DNA of 64,000 nt. Origin: Ottelia alismoides (taxonomy: Eukaryota > Streptophyta > Magnoliopsida > Alismatales > Hydrocharitaceae). Below the pieces are notes generated by a model. The model worked only from the letters and a program-made list of their open reading frames with translations. It made no database searches and was not told the origin of the DNA. Of this stretch, positions 1 through 13,310 are shown piece by piece (within the stretch, counting starts at the first letter, position 1; every line of letters begins with the position of its first letter). A program made the translations under genes and the position numbers. The stretch is from contig JAZKJV010002317.1 in the NCBI GenBank assembly GCA_037367405.1, positions 1,116,001 to 1,180,000 on the forward strand, in the 5' to 3' direction.

Positions 1-712
1 GATTCCAAAGCATGATGACCATCGATGGAATTTGTTCAATCCCAATACCTCTAGAGTGAGCTCATGTCTCCCTGTTCATAAGTGAACCTGTATGATTCCT
101 TTGAGAGATCGTATTACTCATATGTCCTTACATGCACACCTGCTTGCTGGTGTATAGACCTTGGTTAGGTCATCAACCTATTGGTTTGCCAATTGTACAT
201 ACTCAGACATATAACAACACATCTGTCTCTGGTCAGAGGATGCATGCCTATGCTGTGACAGCATTCAACATAGGTCTTTGGTTATCTCGATCTCGTTAAG
301 TCAACCCATTGACTCAACTAATCTGACACCTCTGAATCACTATTCCCATGCAGAGGACCTGCATTAAGAGGTCAGTCAGATATCAACCATTTGAGAAAGG
401 ATTGCCATCTCCTACTCAGGCTGGAGATCATCACTTAACAATCATTTGACGATGCGTGATGAGTCCTCTATCCAACTCTTTAGATAACCATCCAAGCATC
501 AGCCTCAATGATTCATTCAGTGAATCAACAACTGTATGATCATCAAGTTGGCCATGGTACATAACCCTTATTGTACAGAGGGACCCTATAGTGCCTTCAT
601 TCATTTAATCTTAGAAACGGAGTGAAAATAATCAATAACTTTTATTGATAATTTATTTATTACAATAACATTTATTGTAGGAATGGTTTGCCTGGGGCTC
701 ACATTGCTAACA
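1..712 (-). repeat. Copia-type LTR fragment (element A)
   Basis: This stretch aligns along its whole length with the last part of the minus-oriented copia LTRs at 16300-18961, 47587-50230 and 55543-58186. Shared landmarks are the segment about calling positions 100-300, the paired Gln-codon-free AT stretches, and the terminal motif with an imperfect tgca-ataa repeat just before the end at 712. The final CA at 711-712 marks the LTR edge. It is not followed by the purine-tract complement seen after the 3' LTR of element L (50231 onward), so it is the outer edge of a 5' LTR or of a solo LTR. The rest lies outside the window. It is more diverged from the other copies than they are from each other, so it is probably an old insertion into element B. 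Confidence 0.85.
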
Positions 713-2705
713 CCAACAAAGACACAGACTCCAGCTGAGTCTCCCGCTGCCCCAACCTATCCAACATGTGTATTATGTGTAGACTTCCGAACATACCTCG
801 TAGTCCCAGACACATGTGGTTGTTTACTAACCAGAATCCCATTCTACTTATCATGAGCAGTTTTGTCCGCCTCCACCACTCATATAAGAGATAAACGGTG
901 TCTAGATGTTCATCTGACCATCCTCAAGGATAACCCTAGGGTCTGAACAAGGGCAATATGACCTATCACCAGCATCATCTGGGTAAAAGACCCTACCAGG
1001 ACTCTCCTCAGCAGCAACCTCTGCATTACGAGAACAACTAGAGGCAAGGATATAATCAGAGTCCACAATAGTCTGGCTATAGGTAGCAGAGTTACCACCA
1101 ACTGCAGTTGTCTGCTCATTATCAGAACCAATACTCCGGTACTCCTTAATATTCCTCATACAATCCTCCTCACTATCAGAACCATCAGGGTAACCAACAA
1201 CAACTTCCCGCACAACACCAGAGGCCCACAATGGCAACTTTTCAGAGGTATTATTAGTTAAAATTATCTTGGACTGTATGGATCAACTGATCAAGAACAT
1301 GACTGAGACGAGCCAGAAGATCGACGACTTGACAGATATGGAGGCTATCGTACTAGCTCAGGTCGAAGAAAACCTGAATAACTTCCGACGCAAGGAGTAG
1401 GTAGCCAATAGTGTCAAACTCGATTCAAGTGATCTTACCTCCTTTTTATCTAATGATGATACTCTCGGGAGTAGTAGGACACTACATCCATTGAAAATGA
1501 TGAAAGGGAAAAACATTACATCTGATGGTGGGTCGTCACCCTAGCCAGCAGGGGAGCTAAGCACCATTTTTTGTAGGATCAAAAGAAGAACAAAAATACA
1601 AAAAATAAAGAAACTTCAAAATTCAAAAAAGAAGGAAGCATCGACAGATTCAGTGGAAATAAGACGGCCTAGGAGACGCCTGTAGTGGCAGTAGACCCAA
1701 AGACAACCCTTGAAGTCAAGCTAGTTATTTTTGGTCCACATGTTGTAGATGATTTTGTATATTCACACCATCTACATGTAAACAATGATATGGATAAATT
1801 TTGAAAGATAGAGTTTCATATTTTATAAATATACCTTTTCCTGAAGCAATGAGAAAACACAAAAAAAATTTTGAAAAATGCTTTGTTTGAGCCTACTACT
1901 GTGGAAATTAGACAAACCTTGATCTTGCAGATGCCTTTGATCTTGAATGCATTCCTAGAAAGGATTAAAAGATGCATGTACTACAAGGTAAAGGCCTCTC
2001 CCCCACTATCCAAGGAGTGAAGATGGTAAGTATGAAAAGAACCTCCTCACTATGGACACCATCAATGACATCAACAATTTCCTGGATAAAAAGAATGAAA
2101 AAGGAGCGCCACTCATTCGTTGTCATATGTTCAACTAAGACTTTGAATGAACATTGCTCGACAATGGGTCTTCTGTCAATTTGATGCTAGTGTAACTAAT
2201 CACTGAATTTGTGCTAGGACTAGTTACGCCAACAAAGATGATTATGTAGTTTGCAGACAAATCCATCAAGTGACCTTGGGGCATGTTAGAGGACTTGATT
2301 CTAATATTCAAGGGATACAGTTCCCTTTTCATTTTGTCATCCTAGACATGGATGTCTCTACACCTCTTCTCCATACCCCTATCATCCTTGGTCAGTCGTT
2401 CTCCGAACAAGGAAAGCAGTAGTGAATTACAACACTAGACAAAACACATTCAGTTACAACAACAACAAAGTGTAGATAGAGATCATCTCAGAGTTAACGC
2501 TAGTAGTGGGAGCATCTGAAGTGAGTTTGTTTGCACCAAACTTCCAAGAAGACTACGACTTTCTTGATAAAATTAAAAATATAGATCTATTCATGGATGG
2601 CATTGAGATCTAGAAATTCCTCTACCCTAAGGAAGGAGTGGAGACAAAAGTAGAATTTCTCTCAGTCAATGAGAATGAGATCTTAGCTGAGGCACTTGAA
2701 GAATT
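713..2705 (+). mobile_element. Decayed Athila-like Ty3/gypsy gag-protease fragment (element B)
   Basis: In the plus direction, 940-1240 reads as a Gln/Tyr/His-rich linker interrupted by TAA and TAG codons that look like former CAA and CAG codons. It is followed near 1280-1400 by a short helical segment and near 2050-2430 by a retropepsin domain. This order (Q-rich gag tail, basic linker, protease) fits an Athila-like gag-pol. No frame is open for more than about 70 codons. Element A bounds it on the left and element C on the right. No capsid part, RT or integrase remains here. Confidence 0.75.
2047..2430 (+). pseudogene. Retropepsin (gag-pol protease) remnant
   Basis: Translated with a few stops, this segment shows the plant Ty3/gypsy protease signature: LDNGSSVNLM around 2157-2187 with the catalytic Asp kept, then a FADKSIK motif near 2255, then a FVILDMD motif near 2333 and IILGQSF near 2385. 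The aspartic protease would mature the Gag-Pol polyprotein. Two stop codons precede the active site and others follow, so it is not expressible. It is homologous to the protease parts of elements G (24619-25215) and K (within 58780-60699). Confidence 0.8.
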
Positions 2706-4675
2706 TATTGGACATGCGAGCCCAGGAAAGCCATTATGCCATAAATGTTATCGCAAATATCATTCCCTGATCTGAAATGAAGAATAATTAATTTGCATAA
2801 TAGGGCATCTTAATGATCATATAGCTGTTGGTTCAATAATTGAATCATAGAGGCTGGTGCTTGGATGAATATCTAAAGAATTAGATTGAGGTCTCATAGA
2901 GCACCATTAAATGATTATTAAGAGATGATCTCTAGCTTGAGGAGGAGATGACAATCCTCTCTCTAAAGGCCGATATCTAATCGACCGCTTGATGCTGGTC
3001 CCTTGCATAGGAATAGAGTTTAGGAGGAGTTAGATAATTTAGGTCAAAGAGTTGACTTGACACGATCGAGATAACCATAGTCCTATATCATATGCAGCCA
3101 AGATATAGGCAAACATCCTATGACCGGAGACAGATGTGTTACTATATGTCTACGTATGTACATCTGGCAGACCAATAGGTTGACGACCTAATCAAGGTTT
3201 ACAAACATGCGTTCTAGTGTGCATACAAGGGCATATGAGTAATACTATCTCTCAAAGGGATCATACAAGTTAAGTTACTGAACTGTAAAACATGGGCTCA
3301 TTCATGACATATTGGGAAAAATCAAATTGTGTACACGGTTGTCTCACTTTGGAAGCTTGACTGAATTTGTAGGCTTGACATACACTTTTAGAAAGTATAT
3401 GATCAATACCTAGGTATGATATTTGCTTTTGGAATGTTTATGATTGATACCATCTCCCAATGATCAAATGAGAAACTTGAAGAAAAAATCATGAAGAATA
3501 TTGTATAAAATTGATCTAATAGTTCGAGTTTATCCTAGGTCTTCCAGCATGTAGGATGTACAGGTATTGGGAATACCTGAGGGTCATGTGATCATAAACG
3601 ATTATATAACCATGATGATTTCATTCCTAGGTAGTGATGAAACAGGTCTGGATTTTAGTGACTCCTCTTAGCTGAGAAGTAATATGATCTTGATCTAAAT
3701 GTTGGACATTGATTTGAATGTGATTCAGATGCAATGAGAGGATTAGATTTGCGATCTTGATTTAATCAAGCATCTATGGGAGGCCCAAGATATGGATTTG
3801 AGATGTGATCTCAATATCCAAGTCACTATACAGGGAACAATACAATCACCATGTTCTCCTCTCCAAGTATCCGTGGAGAATGTGCATTATCCTTGAAAGT
3901 GTTCAGGATAATTTCATTGTTAATATTATGTATCCGAGCATTGAGAAAATTGATAATTCAATGTGATTTAATCATCATGAATAATATGAATTTGAATCAT
4001 ATTATAAAAAGAGTTATCTTAGATAACTAAATGTGATTTAATTATCAAAGATGTGAATAATGTGAATGTGATTCATATTATTCGGGCACATGAATAGAGA
4101 TCCAAGATGATTAAATGTGATTTAATTATCATGGACATGAATAATGTGGATAGCACTATCCATATTAATCATATATATTATAAATGTGACTTGTAATATA
4201 TAAGAGAGAGATATTTGTAATTTACATTGGTTAATTAAATGTTTATGTGAATTGAATTCACATTGGACAATTAATTGAAAAAGTAATTCACTTTTTATTT
4301 TGGGTTGCGAATCTGATTCATAGTTTTCCAATGGCAAGATTACAATATCCACGAAGTAATTACGAATTATTTTTGTAGACTAATTTACAACAAGTGTAGT
4401 TGGAAATTTTGGAGTTTTCCATGGAATAATGTAATCTAATGAGATTACATGAGATTCCCACCAACTCCCATATTATGGAAGCATGCAATCTTCATTCCAT
4501 AATCTCCGTGTTTGATTGATTTAATTTTGGGATTGATTTATATTTATTTATCAATATATGTTTCATCTAATTAACTTAATCATTGTAGTGTTTTTACAAC
4601 AAAACCTTGGTCTTTAAAAGAAACACAAATCGATGTGAGCCATAGGATTTGTGTTGTTCATGGATCGCAAAATAT

Positions 4676-4682
4676 TATAAAA
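4676..4682 (+). promoter_or_regulatory. LTR TATA box (element C)
   Basis: The sequence TATAAAAGGAGAGG occurs at the same LTR position in all copia copies of the window (C, F, I and both LTRs of L), in the strand direction of the element. It is the best candidate for the LTR core promoter, with transcription expected roughly 30 bases downstream. Confidence 0.6.
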
Positions 4683-4723
4683 GGAGAGGAGCCCCTTTGC
4701 TCTTCTTTACACAACAACTTCAT

Positions 4724-4790
4724 ATGCTCTCTCTCTCTCATTCTCTACATGCTCTCTCTCTCATTCTCTACATGCTCTCTCTCTCTTGTA
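4724..4790 (+). repeat. CT-rich short tandem repeat in LTR
   Basis: Units of 25 and 23 bases begin with ATGCTCTCTCTC and end with ATTCTCTAC, followed by a partial third unit. The matching place in L holds a simple GA/CT run. This is a length-variable stretch just downstream of the TATA box. Confidence 0.8.
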
Positions 4791-5268
4791 GCAATCCACC
4801 ATGGAGACCTAGAGAGAGTCGCTCTCACCGTAGTGTCGTCGTTATGTTGCGGAACTGTTTGCTCATGGATCTCCATCTCCTTCGGTGCGCCTCGCTCGTG
4901 AAGAAGACATCGAACTCATGTGATGAGATCATGAGATTCATTGCTTTGATAGTCAACATGGATTGCGAGAAGCACACATTTCATCAATGCGCTCGCAAGC
5001 ATCTCTCCGTCAGATCGGACTTGAGACAATAGGTATCTTCGTTTAGAGACTCGATCGCAACCACGTTTCAAGAGGTAACCCTAATACTTCTTTGTGGTTT
5101 TGAGGAAATGATCTGATAAGTGTTCTGGGATCTTGTGGTTTCGTCACATGAATGTTTTATTGAATTTCCGCTGCTTGAGCAACTAGTGCGACTAGTCGCT
5201 CCCGATCGCATACGATGCGATCCTCACACTTCCGTGATTTGCTTAAGGATCTAAGCATATCCTTCAAG

Positions 5269-5280
5269 TTGTATCAGAGC
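5269..5280 (+). promoter_or_regulatory. Primer binding site, initiator tRNA-Met type
   Basis: TTGTATCAGAGC differs by one base from the plant copia site TGGTATCAGAGC, which pairs with the 3' end of initiator tRNA-Met. It lies two bases after the LTR end and would prime minus-strand DNA synthesis. Confidence 0.85.
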
Positions 5281-8200
5281 TTAGGTTGGAGTTTTTGGAT
5301 GCCATCCATAAACCTATGAAGACTTAGGTTCATTAGGTTTTGTGAAAGTTTTCTGCCATTTCATTTTTGCATCTATGTTTAGTGAATAATTTCGCCCCTA
5401 TTTAAATTACTTAAACACAAAAATAAGACTTTTATTATGTTTCCCATTAAATAAGGAAACTGTGGGTTCTCATTCTGTGCGATTTCGAATCCGTTTGCTC
5501 GAGTTATGATCATTTTAATGAATAAGTATCCACTATTTCAGCGAGTGCGAATCATGACGTAACTAAGGAGTTAATTACTGATTTAAAATGCTTACAAATG
5601 TGTGAAAATTACATAGTTTATTTTTTAAATCAAATTAGCATATTTTGGGAACTTATATTTCTTAATTTGTATTTAAATTGATTGAGATATGCTAATTTTA
5701 GTAAGTGAGCGTCATTGCTAAAAATCATTTTCCTAATTAAGAACCTTGTGATTGTCATTCAATCAATTAGTGAGATTAAATGTTTTAATTTCGTAGAGTA
5801 ATTATGGATAAATATTTGTGAAATATTTTATGATAATTATTTCTTTAAATGGCATTTCCTTAACCAATAATTGATTAGATATGATATAGATCACAAATTG
5901 GTTACATGATCTACATTCCAACAAACAATGTTACTTGAATAGGATTGGGGATTTGTTCAGCAAATCTACTTATAATGTTAATAAAAAATGTTTTGATTAT
6001 TATTATATGGTATAACTTCGATTGAAAAACTGATTATCATCTCAAGCACACAGATGATCAATTTGAAATTATCCTTTCCTGAGGTGGATATGGTGTCTAG
6101 TCAAGCCGTGTTGTGGTAGCAGGTTGCACCGTGTGCAGCCTATCCCACTCCTGTCGGTAGTGGCCAAGATAGCAGGTAGGGACTTTATAATGCAAGAGAA
6201 ATCACGATGTATTTTTCTAATTATTAAAATTTGAAATAATATGTATTTGAGATAATACCATATTTTAAGTAGCAATAAAAGAATGTTTGTTGGATATTAA
6301 TTGGATCATTAATTTAATATGATTAAATTAATTGGAATCCAATTAAAATTAAGCGCTCTATTATGAATAGAGTTCTTATTTCCCTTGGAAGAATTGATCA
6401 TAATGAGTATGATTCATGATGACTAAGTAAAATTTGAACATGATATGGAGGATCACATAAGTGACATCCATGGTCTCCCGTCAAGGAGAAGGGTTCCGTC
6501 GCCAGGGATTGTATGTAGGAGACGTATGTTCGAAGTAACAACTCATGGATGCAAGCGCATTTGGATCGGGCTCTTTGCTTCTCGAAAGAGAAAGGTCGTA
6601 TGCGTAGTTACCCCAACATCGAATCCTCATATTATTAGAGTGATATTGGATTGCGCACAGCGAGTACTAATATTGTTGACGGTTGGTTCAATTAACGATG
6701 GGTCAACATCATCTTAGGGGTGGCGGGCCTGGGTGTTAAAGACCAAATTGGGAATGCAAGTTGGACCTACAAGGCGGAATGTGTTCCCTCTTCCTTTTAT
6801 CCGAGTTACAAGTTCTCATATTATTGGTATTTGACAAAGAAATGGAAGGAGATCCCAGATATTGTTGAGATATAATGGTAAGTATATCTCTTACATTGAA
6901 AGTGATTAAGGGAATGAACTTTTAGTGTTGACAAGGTAAGATGCCTTTGATATAAAAATTACTAAATCAAAATAAAATATATTTATAAATATTTATGCAA
7001 ATTTCTTATTTCAGATAATCCATCATTAAACCCACTCAATATTATACTAAATAATAACCAGAAAAATATCATCGATTGGATCCATGATCAAGATATTGTA
7101 CTTGCAGTTGAACACATAATGTATGTGGTTGCGATATGCAAGTTTCCTCATATGAATGAGGAATAACGGTTAAATAGATAATAGAATTACAACCCTAGGG
7201 TTTGTATGTCTCTACAGTCTTTATTTCTCATCGAATGTACTTTGGAAGTGACATGTCTATGATGATAATAATTGCCACATAGTCCTTATAAAATCTAAGC
7301 AGATGTTTTGGCATGCATACGTGCTCTCAACATTTAATCATGATAGACATGGTTCACTGCATCATGCAGAATTGTATCTCCATAAAAGATGATGTATTCA
7401 AAATATTTGAGTACCTACCTGATGGTCTAAGAGTTTAGATGAATGTAGATACGATGAATGCCATCATTCTACTATATATACTCTAGTCACTAATGAAGCT
7501 TCAGAATATTCATATTGTATGGATTGAATGAAGCATATATAAATTTTGAAATACTCTTACGTAGAGATCCCTTGTCTTAAGAAAAGTTTTTTTGTGAATT
7601 AAGGGAGCGTAGTGGAAGCATGGGTCAGACCAAGTTGAGAAGGAAAGTCAAAGAGTTAACTACACTTCTATGACTTCCATATTACATCCAAAGGGTTGGA
7701 TGAATGCCAATACTACGATGAATTGATATGTTGATAGTATGACTATCATGTCTATCTCGAATCCTTAGAGAAGGACTCGGATAGTGCATGGAAATAATGT
7801 ACATGTAATCATTGAGATTTACTTTCTTATGATCGAAGTATATCAATTGTATCTCAATCTTCGAATAAAACTTGCAATTGGTTGCATATGTTTTAGAAGA
7901 CTAGAAAATTTGATCTTAATTTTTTATAGTCATCCATGGATATTGATGCAATGGTTGCAACAATCTCCATTGAATAAATAAACTTCATAATTTCAGTGGG
8001 AGCCCTTATTCTTAGAGAATGTCTCTATGACCTGGATATTAGAATACACTCATAGTTTATTTCTAGATGTTGGAAATAAACATGAATTCTAGAATAAACC
8101 TATCGTAGAGAGTTATGATGGATATATTTAAGATAGTAATCTAAGATCTATTGGACTCTACTAAATTAGAAAATTAATGAATGGTTCATTAAGATTTCGA

Positions 8201-8354
8201 ATACTAAAAGTTAAACTTTATAAGATCAATAGGAGGATGAAGATCATTTGACAATGATCTAGTGTTATGTTTTAGGCATTTGTCTATTGATTTGATCAAT
8301 AGACTAGTAAGAGATGAAACTTTAGAATGTCTATAATCTCAAAAACTTACATAC
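5281..8354 (+). other. Leader and presumed gag region of copia element C
   Basis: This stretch aligns with the interiors of I and L but has no long ORF. The part at about 6440-6720 matches the well-conserved leader segment that holds a 53-codon ORF in I and L. Here a one-base insertion shifts the frame, so the first 27 or so codons agree and the rest do not. I cannot recognise a capsid or zinc-knuckle motif in the remainder. Confidence 0.6.
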
Positions 8355-9690
8355 TTATAAATATTGTATTCAAAGTAAAATGACCAATACACCTTGCTTT
8401 GGGAATGGTGCTATATGTCGAGGTATTCTAGATCTCATACATATTGATGTATGTGGATCATCTATATCAGAATAAACATTATGGATATGTGATATCTATT
8501 AATGATTATTCATTATATGAGATTTCTTTCCTTCACCTTAGAAAGCTATGAAATTTTTAAAGATATCGCAAGTTTGGTTTAGGACCAAAGTTCAAAGGAA
8601 GATAAAATGAATTTGACCTAACCTAAGTACCAAATACCTATGAGATAAATTCATGTAATACTTTATGGAGAAAGGAATATCATTCCTATCTCATTCCTGC
8701 TGGTAAACCAAAACTCAATAGAGTTATAGGGAGATACATTGGATCATGAGTGACATGACTTGATCAATGATTAATCTTGGCATAATTATCTCTTAATTTC
8801 CAGGTCTATATGTAATAGAGACTACAATATATATCCTTAACAAGGTTCCATGCATGTAAGATGGAATCTAGCAACAAAGCATGCTACTTCATTAGGAAAA
8901 TAGAGGATTGTATTAGATACATACTTTATGACCTTAAGTTTCTGAAAAGATTTCATCTCTAAGGATATGATTCTTAGAGGATGACTCTCTTGAGAATCAA
9001 GATAAAAAATGAAGTAAAGTAGCTCATTTAATCTTAAGATGATAGTGAGGCTCCTGAAATCGGAAACTAAAAGGACAATTAAAAATTAAACACTAATACT
9101 TCTTTAAATGAGTTTGAGGATGTATTCCATGTGTCAGTTATGTTGGACAATGATCGGACTTCATGTGATGAATCTCCTGAGAATCATGACATGGAAAGGC
9201 GGATTTTAGCAATAAAGTCTAAAGTAGACTTCATATACAAGTCTTGTATATATGGACGCTCGAGGATCCACCTATAAGGGTAAGCCCTGTTAAGGTGTAG
9301 ATGGATCTCCAAGAGAAATAGGGAATCTGATGAGAAGGTAAATACCTTCAAAGCCACGACTCATAGCCATGAGCTATACACCAAAGAGAAAAATTGCTTG
9401 CAATGAGACTTTCGCTTCAGTAACCATGCTTAAACCCATCAAAACATTGCTAACTATGGCTACACAACTTGACATTGACATCTTCATGATGGAAGTGAAG
9501 ATTGCATTCCTCCATGAATACCTCTATGAGGATATTCATATCAAGTAGACACATTGCTTCATAGGTAAGGAAAGAAAGGTGTGCAAGCTAAAGAAATCCA
9601 TATATGGACTCAAATAAGCTTCATGTACATGGAACATAAGATTTGATGTAATTATACATGATTTCAGATAGAATATTTATGTACCATGTG
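8355..9690 (+). pseudogene. Ty1/copia integrase-RT remnant (element C)
   Basis: Near 8430-8460 the translation gives an IHIDVCG motif typical of the copia integrase core. Near 8830-8850 a YILNKVP motif marks the integrase end. The RT part at 9440-9640 reads EVKIAFLHEYLYEDIHIK, then a stop at 9546-9548 where the family has Gln. It continues to VCKL and SIYGLK followed by a stop at 9615-9617, again in place of Gln. Many other frameshifts are present. The two stops occur at the same codons in I and L. RNase H is missing because the element is truncated. Confidence 0.85.
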
Positions 9691-10078
9691 AAGCATTCAT
9701 AAGAACCAACAAAGACAGAGCTTGGTCGGACCTAAAACAAGCATTCAGTCGGAGCCATAACTAGGATTAAGATTTTAATCTCATCAGTCATTAAGTTCCA
9801 TGAATCCTTATTTAGGTTCACCTCAACAATCAGTTCAGATACACTTATCCATATCACCAACTCTGTCAACCTTGAATTCAATTTGTAATGCATGTGAATT
9901 GTGTATCTCTTCATACTTAAAGTACCAAAGAAACCACCCATACCAATAATACAATCCCATTGGTTCCTCATCCAGTTACTCTTTCCACGAGGAAGGGATA
10001 TTTCCTTCTAAGGTCAGGTTAGGTTGTGTCCACGATCGAATAGAGATATAACGTATAAGAATGAGAAAAGGACTAGAG

Positions 10079-10097
10079 TGTGACCAGTGTAGTCACA
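10079..10097 (-). other. TACACTG-loop hairpin (element D)
   Basis: On the minus strand this is a perfect 6-bp stem (TGTGAC with GTCACA) closing the loop TACACTG. The same loop with different but still pairing stems is found in E, G and K at the same place in the 3' region. This supports a conserved structure rather than a chance palindrome. Confidence 0.65.
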
Positions 10098-11140
10098 TCT
10101 CCTTGTGAAGCCGTGAAGCCCGGTAAATGTAGGTAAGTCTCCACTAATATGTGCATGCTTTTTGGAATCTTGGACCATCGTCATCATATTTACTATTTGG
10201 TGCTCTAGTCCTTTTTAGTAGACTTAGTATTGTTTCTAGCACTTCATCAACCTTTTTGTACCTCAATAGATATAACATATTTTCATTCCGACCATTTTTT
10301 GAGGTCTTAGAAAAATTGTGCCAGTAGATCTCGTATTTAGATGTCCACGCTACAAGACAAGGATGAAAATGCACCATGAAAATGAAATTCCCTTCATAGC
10401 CTAATGCAAGTCGAGCTTAGTGCACAGTGCATGTGACGAAAATTGATTCCCTGATGAAGAGTTAAACATATGACACCAAGTGTTATACTTAGGAAAGTTT
10501 AAGTTGACTTCCCAAACATGGTCTCATGGAACCCAAAGATTTAGGTCTAAGATATGAAGAGTGTAAATTCCAATTCCCATCTAGGTTCCTTACAGTGACA
10601 ATCAAATGCCATAATCAATCTCCATCCTTTAGACTATTCCCAATCTATAGTTCGATAGATCGATTTTATTTTGAAAAATCTAATGCAAATGCAATCATGT
10701 TTTCATGAATTTCATTTTTTTCATTTTATTCATTTTTATAGATTTTAATTTTTTGTTATTTTTATAAAATTTAGGACTTTAAATTTTTATGGAGTTTTCA
10801 ATTTTTATAAAAAAGCATATGTATAAGAGTTTTACGAAATAATTTACCAGTATTTTATTTAAATTAAATAACTAATTTATTTTATAATATTTATATACAA
10901 AAAATTTTAAAAGGGTTAAATTATTTTTACACACATCTTAATAAATAAGATTTTAAATAAGTATTATACATATTGAATACATATTTTAAATTAAGAGTTT
11001 TAAATAAGAATTTTAAACATTTTACTTATTTACAAAGATATTTAAAAATAACAAATAAGTGGATTTTAAATATATGAAAAATACATAAAAGCATGAGTTA
11101 TGTACGAAAGTATATATACAATATATACACACCCCTTATA

Positions 11141-11402
11141 CTTAGTTTGTGTTATGTCATCATAGCATAAAATGAGACAAAAGAGGACATAACTCATGGA
11201 AAGTAAAAGTGGGTGAAAAATAATAGAAGTCAGTCGACCCCCCTATACTTATGATTTGGATCGCAAGTATAGTGGAAGAAAAAAATGAGGTGATTGAGGA
11301 GAAGGGATATACAAACAAAAGAATGAAAAAAAAGAAAGAGAAATGAAATCAACAAAATCATTTGGTCCCTCCTATACTTAGGGTCAAGCATCCTATGTTT
11401 AG
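11141..11402 (-). other. Hairpin/G-run array, degenerate (element D)
   Basis: Three inverted repeats are visible. The first is a long one with arms 11141-11158 and 11186-11203. The second has perfect 8-bp arms, 11243-11250 and 11265-11272. The third is decayed, at 11372-11383 and 11390-11402. In the sense of the element (minus strand) each is followed by a run of G, which appears as CCCC on the plus strand just before each arm. A fourth degenerate unit near 11507-11529 is interrupted by element E. Confidence 0.7.
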
Positions 11403-13280
11403 AAAAGAATGTTGCCAAAAACTAGGGACCATTGGTTAGTGTAAAAGAAAGGAAAAGAAAAGTAAAAAGAACAAAGATTGAAAACTAAAATCACAAGGAA
11501 ATCAACACCCCTATAATGAGGATCAGGTATGTTGGAATCCCTTTCTTAATTAATGGGAATTAACACGCAAATAAATGTATCATTTTTGGTAGGAGAGTGT
11601 AATCAGAATCAATCAAGAAGAACCACTTAATTAATAATTAAATTTAATCGAAGTGAGTTTAAGTTTATTTAGCCTGGGAATGTCTTAGGATTGAACTCAA
11701 GGAGGCAAAGGAACAACCTAGGTAATTATCTATCAAATTTCGTGCATGTTTTTCAAGGCATAACAGTTTTTCGGTATTTTCATGCAATTTAAAATTTGAC
11801 CATTTTTATGGTCTAGAAAATTAATGTCAATAAAACAATGTTCAAAAATTATGTATCATGACCAAGAAGTGAATAATGGTGAAATGAATACTTTGTAACT
11901 TTTTTGGAATATTTTGATGTTGAATATTTTATGAATTAATTAATGCAATCAAGGTGAATTACAATAATTAATTATAATAAATATTAAACCTCTTTATTTT
12001 TAGGGAATTAAAATGTCTAGGATCTACCACAATGTGATTTATCTCAAAAAATCCTAAACTTTGAAAATGTGAGACTTAACACCGAATAAAAATTAATTGT
12101 TAGAAAACATAAAATGAATTTTACAAATTAAGATATGCATGCAAATGCAATTCTTTTTGGGCATAATGTAATAAAAATTAATTATATTTTTCATGATTTT
12201 TTGATAATTTTCTGAGTAGTTGTTAATTTAATAAGATTTTCATATCATAAAATAGGTAGAACATACAATTTTCCATAGAAACGATTACTATTAATCAACC
12301 ACAGAGCATAAATATATAAAAAGTGTGCCATAATGTAGATAACTAATTGTAGAATAAAATGTCATTCTTTTGAATAATAAAATAATGCAGTAATGAAATT
12401 CAAAACATAGAGGAAATATATGCTTTTGTTGGAAAATTACAATAAACAAAATGAATTAAATATATAGAACATGGACTTGAATTAGGTTACTTTAACCCAA
12501 GATAGGGATTCTGCAAAATTTCCAATGGGTAGTGGTAGGGGTTCCTTTATGAATTGGGGGAGCTTTGCGGGGGGCTTTGCAAACTTCATCAAAACGGTCA
12601 TCGTCCCTCGCATGTTCCCTCCCACACGTGCGCATCACATAGGAGTGCCTCAGGCTAAGGTTCGATGGACAGTGGGTATATGCGAGGCATAGGAGGCTTA
12701 GTTGTCAAAGGCGAATGAGCGAAGGGTGGAGAGGCCATAGGCAATAGTTGGTGGGAAGACTGTTGGGAGGTGGTGAATGGATTTGATTGAGGGGATGAAT
12801 AGCGAAGACGAAGGAGATTAAGAGATCAGCGACACTGACTGATGAAAGAGGAAAGTTGATGAGATTGAGCATGAGGAGGGAGGAGATGAAAGGTCGTCTG
12901 ATTGGCCCATATCGGGCGGTCCATGTGACGACATGTGGCTTTTTCTAAAATTTTTATTTTATTGTATTTTTTAGTTTTTAAAGAATAAATAAATATAAAT
13001 ATAAAAATGAGTCATGCGTGGCGGCTTCAAGAGCGGCCATGTGTTTGTTGCTGAAAATTCGAAAATAAAAGAAAAGAAAAAGCGAAAACATAGCAAACGA
13101 CCTCGGATTAATTTTTTTTCACAGAAGTTTCTCATCTTTATAGATCTACAACTTTCATGAAGAGACTAAATCCAAAATAGGACATTTCATAAAGTGATAT
13201 TTTTGGAGTATTCTATGTATACATAATACCTTGATTTTTGGATTTTGAATTTTTCTATATTTTTAATTAAGATGAAAATC

Positions 13281-13310
13281 AGAAAAAATCAGAAAAAATC
13301 AGAAAAAATC
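13281..13310. repeat. 10-bp tandem repeat
   Basis: Three exact copies of AGAAAAAATC lie side by side within the LTR of E. Confidence 0.9.

Larger units (their letters stand above)
2706..5266 (+). repeat. 5' LTR of copia element C
   Basis: The LTR runs from TATTGGACATG (TGTTGGACATG in the intact copies) to ATATCCTTCA, about 2.56 kb. It is homologous to the 2605-bp LTR of I and the 2644-bp LTRs of L. The primer binding site lies directly after it. It carries a TATA box at 4676-4682 and a CT-rich repeat shortly after. Confidence 0.88.
2706..9695 (+). mobile_element. Ty1/copia element, 3' truncated (element C)
   Basis: A 5' LTR (2706-5266), primer binding site (5269-5280), long leader and degenerate integrase-RT region follow each other in plus orientation and align with elements I and L. 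Alignment with I stops near 9695, just past the reverse transcriptase YGLK motif region. The sequence then changes to the minus-strand 3' region of an Athila-like element. RNase H, polypurine tract and 3' LTR are missing, so the 3' part was lost by deletion or rearrangement. Confidence 0.88.
9696..11529 (-). mobile_element. 3' noncoding region of an Athila-like element (element D)
   Basis: Read on the minus strand, this piece has the same ordered landmarks as the 3' noncoding parts of G and K. They are hairpins beside G-runs (plus coordinates 11141-11402), the box around 11090-11125, a TACACTG-loop hairpin (10079-10097) and a diverged copy of the conserved block (about 9970-10015). No coding potential is visible. 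AT-rich filler occupies about 10700-11100. Its left end meets copia C. Its right end is cut inside the hairpin array by the LTR of E. Confidence 0.75.

Noticed and set aside
1..712. Calling element A a solo LTR
   Set aside because: Its other end lies outside the window, so a solo LTR and a 5' LTR cannot be told apart.
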